From Ilumatobacteraceae bacterium (lineage in GTDB: Bacteria > Actinomycetota > Acidimicrobiia > Acidimicrobiales > Ilumatobacteraceae), in contig JAFMNE010000006.1 in assembly GCA_017859395.1 (NCBI GenBank), positions 24,369 through 72,825 on the forward strand: DNA of 48,457 bases, given 5' to 3'. This document shows positions 45,180-48,457 of this stretch, one piece after another. The notes under the pieces were generated by a model. The model saw only the letters and a list, made by a program, of their open reading frames with translations, was not told the DNA's origin and did not search any database. The position numbers were made by a program, and so were the translations under genes. Every line of letters begins with the position of its first letter. Position 1 is the stretch's first letter.

Positions 45180-45923
45180 TCACCGCCCGGTGAAACGGGC
45201 TGGTCGCTTCTCGAGGAAGGCTGCGCGTCCCTCATCAGCATCGGCCGAGGCCCATACTTCGTCGCGCAGTGCCGCGGTATCGACGTCCGTGGTACTTCCA
45301 CGAGTAGTCGCCCGAAGCATCTCGCGATGAGTTCGAATGGACAGCGGCGCCAACTGCGCAATCTCCTCGGCCCATACATGGGCATCATGCACGATTGCTC
45401 CCGATTCGCCGAGCCGATGCACGACCCCCGCGGAATACGCCACGGTGGCGTCAACCTGCTCTGCAGCGATCAGCATCGAGCGAGCCAAACCCATCCCGAA
45501 TTCGTCGACCACACGATCGACCGTCCACTGGTCGACGGCGAGGCCGAGACGCGCAGCGGGTATTCCGAACACCGACGAACGAGAGGCAATCCGCAGGTCA
45601 CACACCGCTACGAGTTGAATTCCCGCTCCGAGGGCCGGCCCATCGACGGCGGCAATGATCGGAATGGACGCACCGGCCATGGCCCGCAGAACCCGTGAGA
45701 GGTGGTCGTGGAATTCCTCCGATGTCACACCGGTGAGATCAGCCCCCGCGCAAAATGCCGGTGGGGACCCGCTCAGCACGACCACACGGTCGGTCGTCGG
45801 ATCAAGCGCATCGATCGTCTCGCTGAGGGCGGCCAAAGTGGGCACGTCGACCGCGTTGCGGCGTTGCGGTCGGTCGATAGTGATCGACACCACCGAGGGC
45901 GTGTGCCGTTCCACGCGTAACAT
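45180..45923 (-). CDS. Crotonase-fold protein lacking both catalytic glutamates
   Basis: A 247-residue enoyl-CoA hydratase/isomerase family member. CoA and oxyanion segments are present (PPAFCAGADLTG and DGPALGAG), but the two catalytic Glu positions are Gln (GAGIQL) and Ala (IPAARLGL). PAARLG resembles my memory of mycobacterial EchA6, described as a non-catalytic acyl-CoA binder, so a hydratase role is doubtful. The ATG is supported by TAGGGT 6 nt upstream. It ends 7 bp from the sortase stop. Confidence 0.85.
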   Translation of the reverse strand: MLRVERHTPSVVSITIDRPQRRNAVDVPTLAALSETIDALDPTTDRVVVLSGSPPAFCAGADLTGVTSEEFHDHLSRVLRAMAGASIPIIAAVDGPALGAGIQLVAVCDLRIASRSSVFGIPAARLGLAVDQWTVDRVVDEFGMGLARSMLIAAEQVDATVAYSAGVVHRLGESGAIVHDAHVWAEEIAQLAPLSIRTHREMLRATTRGSTTDVDTAALRDEVWASADADEGRAAFLEKRPARFTGR

Positions 45924-45929
45924 GCGGGC

Positions 45930-45935
45930 ACCCTA
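45930..45935 (-). promoter_or_regulatory. -10 box of the crotonase gene (leaderless)
   Basis: TAGGGT on the minus strand, 6 nt before ATG 45923. The box touches the first base of the divergent membrane-protein gene. Confidence 0.4.
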
Positions 45936-46204
45936 TGGCCTCTGACCCCCACGCCAACGATCCCGTTCGCGCGCGACGAGCTGTCGTGGCGCGGTGGACA
46001 CTGCTGGCGAACCGCGTCGGTTACCTGCTGCTTGCTGCCGCTGTCGCCGTGTTCGTCATCGGCGTGGCGGTCGGCTTCTCCTCGGGGGTTGCGACCACGG
46101 TAATCATCTTGCTGGTCGCGTCGTCGGTTCTACTGGCTCCGTCGATCGTGCTCGGCTACGCGGTGAAAGCCGCCGAGCGCGACGACCGTGAAGCCGGGCG
46201 CTGA
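45935..46204 (+). CDS. Hypothetical small two-helix membrane protein
   Basis: 89 residues, not recognised beyond general type. A basic N-terminus is followed by two hydrophobic segments (about 27-48 and 52-76) and a charged C-terminus (KAAERDDREAGR), so both ends are probably cytoplasmic. Only 11 bp separate its start from that of the divergent crotonase gene. TAACAT lies 11 nt upstream and may be its -10 box. Confidence 0.6.
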   Translation: MASDPHANDPVRARRAVVARWTLLANRVGYLLLAAAVAVFVIGVAVGFSSGVATTVIILLVASSVLLAPSIVLGYAVKAAERDDREAGR

Positions 46205-46292
46205 GCATCACCAGGCTGACGTATTTCGCCTGCGCCGCGGCCGCGACACCTCGCGAAGGGGTCTCGATCTAACGTCGGCAGCAATCGCGACG

Positions 46293-46298
46293 TAGCAT
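46293..46298 (+). promoter_or_regulatory. -10 box of the TetR gene (near-leaderless)
   Basis: TAGCAT ends 8 nt before the GTG start at 46307. The remaining upstream gap (46205-46292) shows no clear palindromic TetR operator. Confidence 0.35.
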
Positions 46299-46306
46299 CA
46301 TCGGAC

Positions 46307-46897
46307 GTGAGTACCACGCGACTCCCCGCGGATGAACGACGCGACCAACTGCTCGACATCGCCCTTGAGGTGTTCGCCACCGCTGGTTTCCACGGCGCAT
46401 CCATGAACGACGTTGCCGAAGCAGCCGGCGTCACCAAACCGGTGCTCTACCAGCATTTTGATTCGAAAAATGATCTCTTCGCGGCGCTCCTCGACGAGGT
46501 CGGTCGACGTATGCGCACCGCCATCGACAAGGCGACCGCCGATGCCACCGATGGCAAGGACGCCACCATTCGGGGGTTCCGCGCCTATTTCCGGTGGGTT
46601 GCTGCCGACCTCGACGGGTTCCGACTGCTGTTCGGCGGCGCCGCGCGCCACGATGCAGCGTTCGCCGAGCAGGTGCGCGCCATCACCTCCGATGCCGCGA
46701 CGGCCATCGCACCATTGATTGCCGCCGATGTCGATGACGACACGCGACGCCTCATCGCTCACGGCCTTGTCGGCCTCGCCGAGGGGTCCAGCAGGCGACT
46801 TCTCGCTCATGGCCAACCCTTCGACCCCGATTCTGTCGCTGAAACTGTGGCGGGGCTCGCCTGGGCCGGTCTTCGCTCACTTGACGCCGCGAACTGA
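46307..46897 (+). CDS. TetR-family transcriptional regulator
   Basis: A 196-residue regulator. The N-terminal helix-turn-helix (about 10-55) reads LLDIALEVFATAGFHGASMNDVAEAAGVTKPVLYQHFDSKNDLFAALL in shortened form: LDIALEVF, then GVTKPVLYQHFDSK, the classic TetR pattern. The C-terminal helical ligand domain is unassigned, although FRLLFGGAARHDAAFAEQV resembles regulators of lipid or drug genes. Its 3' end overlaps the convergent lhr gene by 21 nt. The target and inducer are unknown. Confidence 0.9.
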   Translation: MSTTRLPADERRDQLLDIALEVFATAGFHGASMNDVAEAAGVTKPVLYQHFDSKNDLFAALLDEVGRRMRTAIDKATADATDGKDATIRGFRAYFRWVAADLDGFRLLFGGAARHDAAFAEQVRAITSDAATAIAPLIAADVDDDTRRLIAHGLVGLAEGSSRRLLAHGQPFDPDSVAETVAGLAWAGLRSLDAAN

Positions 46898-48457
46898 CCC
46901 TTCCGGCCGCCACTTCATCGACCGATAGGTATCGACGAACCCGCAACTAAGAAGTTCGGTGCGGAGCCCCTCGTCGAAGTTCCCCACCGCGCCACCGTCG
47001 TGACGTCGAATCTCCAATGCCGCCGAACGCCCCGTGCCAGCGCGCGTGCCACTCAGGTAGTCCGCAAGGGCGGTCGCCCAGGCCTGTGCCGGCGTCGACG
47101 CATCGAGACGGATGAGATGTCGGGACCGTCTGTCGAACCACCCCACCGGCATGCCATCGACGAGAACCACGAGTGCCGACGGCAACCGAGTGGCGCGGCC
47201 GCTGTGGTCGGGCCACGCCAGTGCCGCCCCGAACGGCTGCGCCGGATCGACCGCACTGAGCACGACGACGACCCCACCCTCGCCCGGTGGTTCGCGTAGC
47301 CGGTCGACGGCGTCACGTACGGCGAACTGCGCCGCTCCAAGGCCATCGACGAAGTATCCACGCCGCACTTCTCCACGATCTTCCAACTCGCACAGCAGTG
47401 GATACACCGCGGCGTAGCCCCCTGGCACCTGCTCAGCAAGAACCGCCTCGCGCGTCACCACACCGTGACGCCACAACAGATCGACCGCGCGCTGATGCAA
47501 CACCTCGGTCGGAGCCACCGTTGCCTCGCCGGGCCGACGCAACAGCGACCACCGCCCTGCCGCCGCCGGCGGGCCCTGACGGTTGATCGCTCCCAGACGT
47601 GGCCGCAACGAACGCGAACGCGGTCCGCTGCGCCGCGCCGCGCCACGACTGGCCGCGGCGGTCCATGCGCGCACCACAGCGATGGAGTCATTGGTGACCT
47701 CCCCTGCCCACACCAGATCCCACAACGCGGCTAACAATGCATCGTCATCGACCGTGGGTGCTGCCGACCGCAACGACCACCAGAAACTCGCCCCATTCGC
47801 ATCGAGATGCGCCCGGATCGCGTGATGCATCTCGCCGTCGGGGGTCTCTGGCCAATCCCAACCCGCTGCGGCGACCGCAAACTGATCTGGGGTGCAGAGT
47901 CGAATCCGGCCGCCATGAGGCCCCACAGCGCCAGCCCCCACCCACATCAGCACTCCCGATGCAACCCACCGTTCGATGACTGCCAGGCCCGCGGGTCCCG
48001 TCCGCACCGGAATGATGTCGTCGAACAGCGACGACGCGTGCACCGCAACCGAACTGAGCCGTTCCACCATGTCGCCGATCACGGTCTCGATGACCTCGTC
48101 GGACGGAGCCACGTGCGGCGTTGGCCCGATCCCGTGCCAATCCAGCCCGAAACGGACGAACGCATCATGGGTCACGGGTTCGATCTCGGCGCGCAGCGCC
48201 GCAATCGAACGACGCCGGATGAGCCGCAACACATCGGTCGAGCACCACTCCGATTCGGTGCCTGCCGGACGGTATGCGCCCTCGATCACCTGCCCCTCGG
48301 CGGCGAGCGCCTGCAGCGCGCCCATCACCCGCTCCACCGGCAGAGCGAACTCCTCGGCGACCTCAGCCACCGTGAATGGAGCGTGCGTGCGCGCATAACG
48401 ACCGATGAGGTCCTCCAAGGGACGCGGCACCGGGTCGGTCATCGAACTGGGCAGGCC
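46877..48457 (-). CDS. lhr: C-terminal part of a large Lhr-type helicase (partial)
   Basis: The frame is open to the window edge (codons continue upstream of the ATG at 48442), so this is the 3' end of a longer gene; about 526 residues are visible. PRPLEDLIGRYARTHAPFTVAEVAEEF, the YRPAGTESEWCSTDVLRLIRRRS segment and GRWSLL ... LLWRHGVVTREAVLAEQVPGGYAAVYPLL match the C-terminal winged-helix and glycosylase-like regions of actinobacterial Lhr, a 1500-residue ATP-dependent 3'-5' helicase of DNA repair. The helicase core lies outside the window. A shorter stand-alone protein starting at 48442 is possible but less likely. Confidence 0.8.
   Translation of the reverse strand, partial: GLPSSMTDPVPRPLEDLIGRYARTHAPFTVAEVAEEFALPVERVMGALQALAAEGQVIEGAYRPAGTESEWCSTDVLRLIRRRSIAALRAEIEPVTHDAFVRFGLDWHGIGPTPHVAPSDEVIETVIGDMVERLSSVAVHASSLFDDIIPVRTGPAGLAVIERWVASGVLMWVGAGAVGPHGGRIRLCTPDQFAVAAAGWDWPETPDGEMHHAIRAHLDANGASFWWSLRSAAPTVDDDALLAALWDLVWAGEVTNDSIAVVRAWTAAASRGAARRSGPRSRSLRPRLGAINRQGPPAAAGRWSLLRRPGEATVAPTEVLHQRAVDLLWRHGVVTREAVLAEQVPGGYAAVYPLLCELEDRGEVRRGYFVDGLGAAQFAVRDAVDRLREPPGEGGVVVVLSAVDPAQPFGAALAWPDHSGRATRLPSALVVLVDGMPVGWFDRRSRHLIRLDASTPAQAWATALADYLSGTRAGTGRSAALEIRRHDGGAVGNFDEGLRTELLSCGFVDTYRSMKWRPEGSVRGVK

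Noticed and set aside
46307-48457. TetR plus helicase fragment as a defence module
   Set aside because: The helicase part matches the C-terminus of actinobacterial Lhr, a repair helicase; no nuclease or other defence gene is adjacent.

Overview
The window is a dense, GC-rich chromosomal segment of an actinobacterium. The WhiB protein, PafB/PafC, polyphosphate glucokinase, the argS-lysA-hom-thrC-rho-rpmE-prfA-prmC gene order, a Rho factor with a long Arg/Asp-rich insert, and many TANNNT boxes just upstream of start codons all point there. The combination with a complete System I (Ccm) cytochrome c maturation operon and Thr-rich cell-surface linkers suggests Acidimicrobiia (Ilumatobacter-like), but that placement is inference. 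I saw no prophage, insertion sequence, CRISPR array, rRNA or tRNA. Most of the window is housekeeping, and I did not find a convincing new defence or mobile system.

Layout. 1-402: HU and, in another frame, a separate Lys/Ala-rich H1-like tail. 685-3093: PIN-PhoH ATPase, WhiB regulator and a DEDDh exonuclease. 3078-5823 (minus): 3-hydroxyacyl-CoA dehydrogenase, pafB and pafC, translationally coupled. 5903-9634: glgX and pgi, convergent. 9731-12927: RarD-like permease, DUF305 protein, neutral zinc metallopeptidase. 12954-14987 (minus): glycosyltransferase then L,D-transpeptidase. 15090-16851: small membrane protein and an E. coli-type argG. 16883-20161: M20 peptidase, PfkB kinase, CaCA antiporter. 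20166-24420 (minus): prfA, prmC, chorismate mutase, geranylgeranyl-reductase-like enzyme, ppgK. 24417-27466 (minus): rho, rpmE and an unrecognised protein. 27690-34342 (minus): argS, lysA, hom, thrC, with a crotonase inserted on the plus strand. 34392-37203: SufR-like regulator divergent from an Mrp Fe-S carrier, followed by a minimal metalloprotease and a histidine phosphatase. 37234-43784 (minus): ccmA-B-C-D-E-F-G-H-I. 43823-48457: sortase, degenerate crotonase, small membrane protein, TetR regulator and the C-terminal part of an Lhr helicase.

Points that stand out are the split HU/H1 pair, the SufR/Mrp pair around a strong dyad, the overlapping ccm operon with a 44-codon CcmD-like gene, the absence of thrB from its usual place, two crotonases lacking catalytic glutamates, an unknown gene inside the rpmE-prfA cluster, and repeated evidence for leaderless transcripts. 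Convergent gene pairs are packed so tightly that no intrinsic terminators are visible, which fits Rho-dependent termination.
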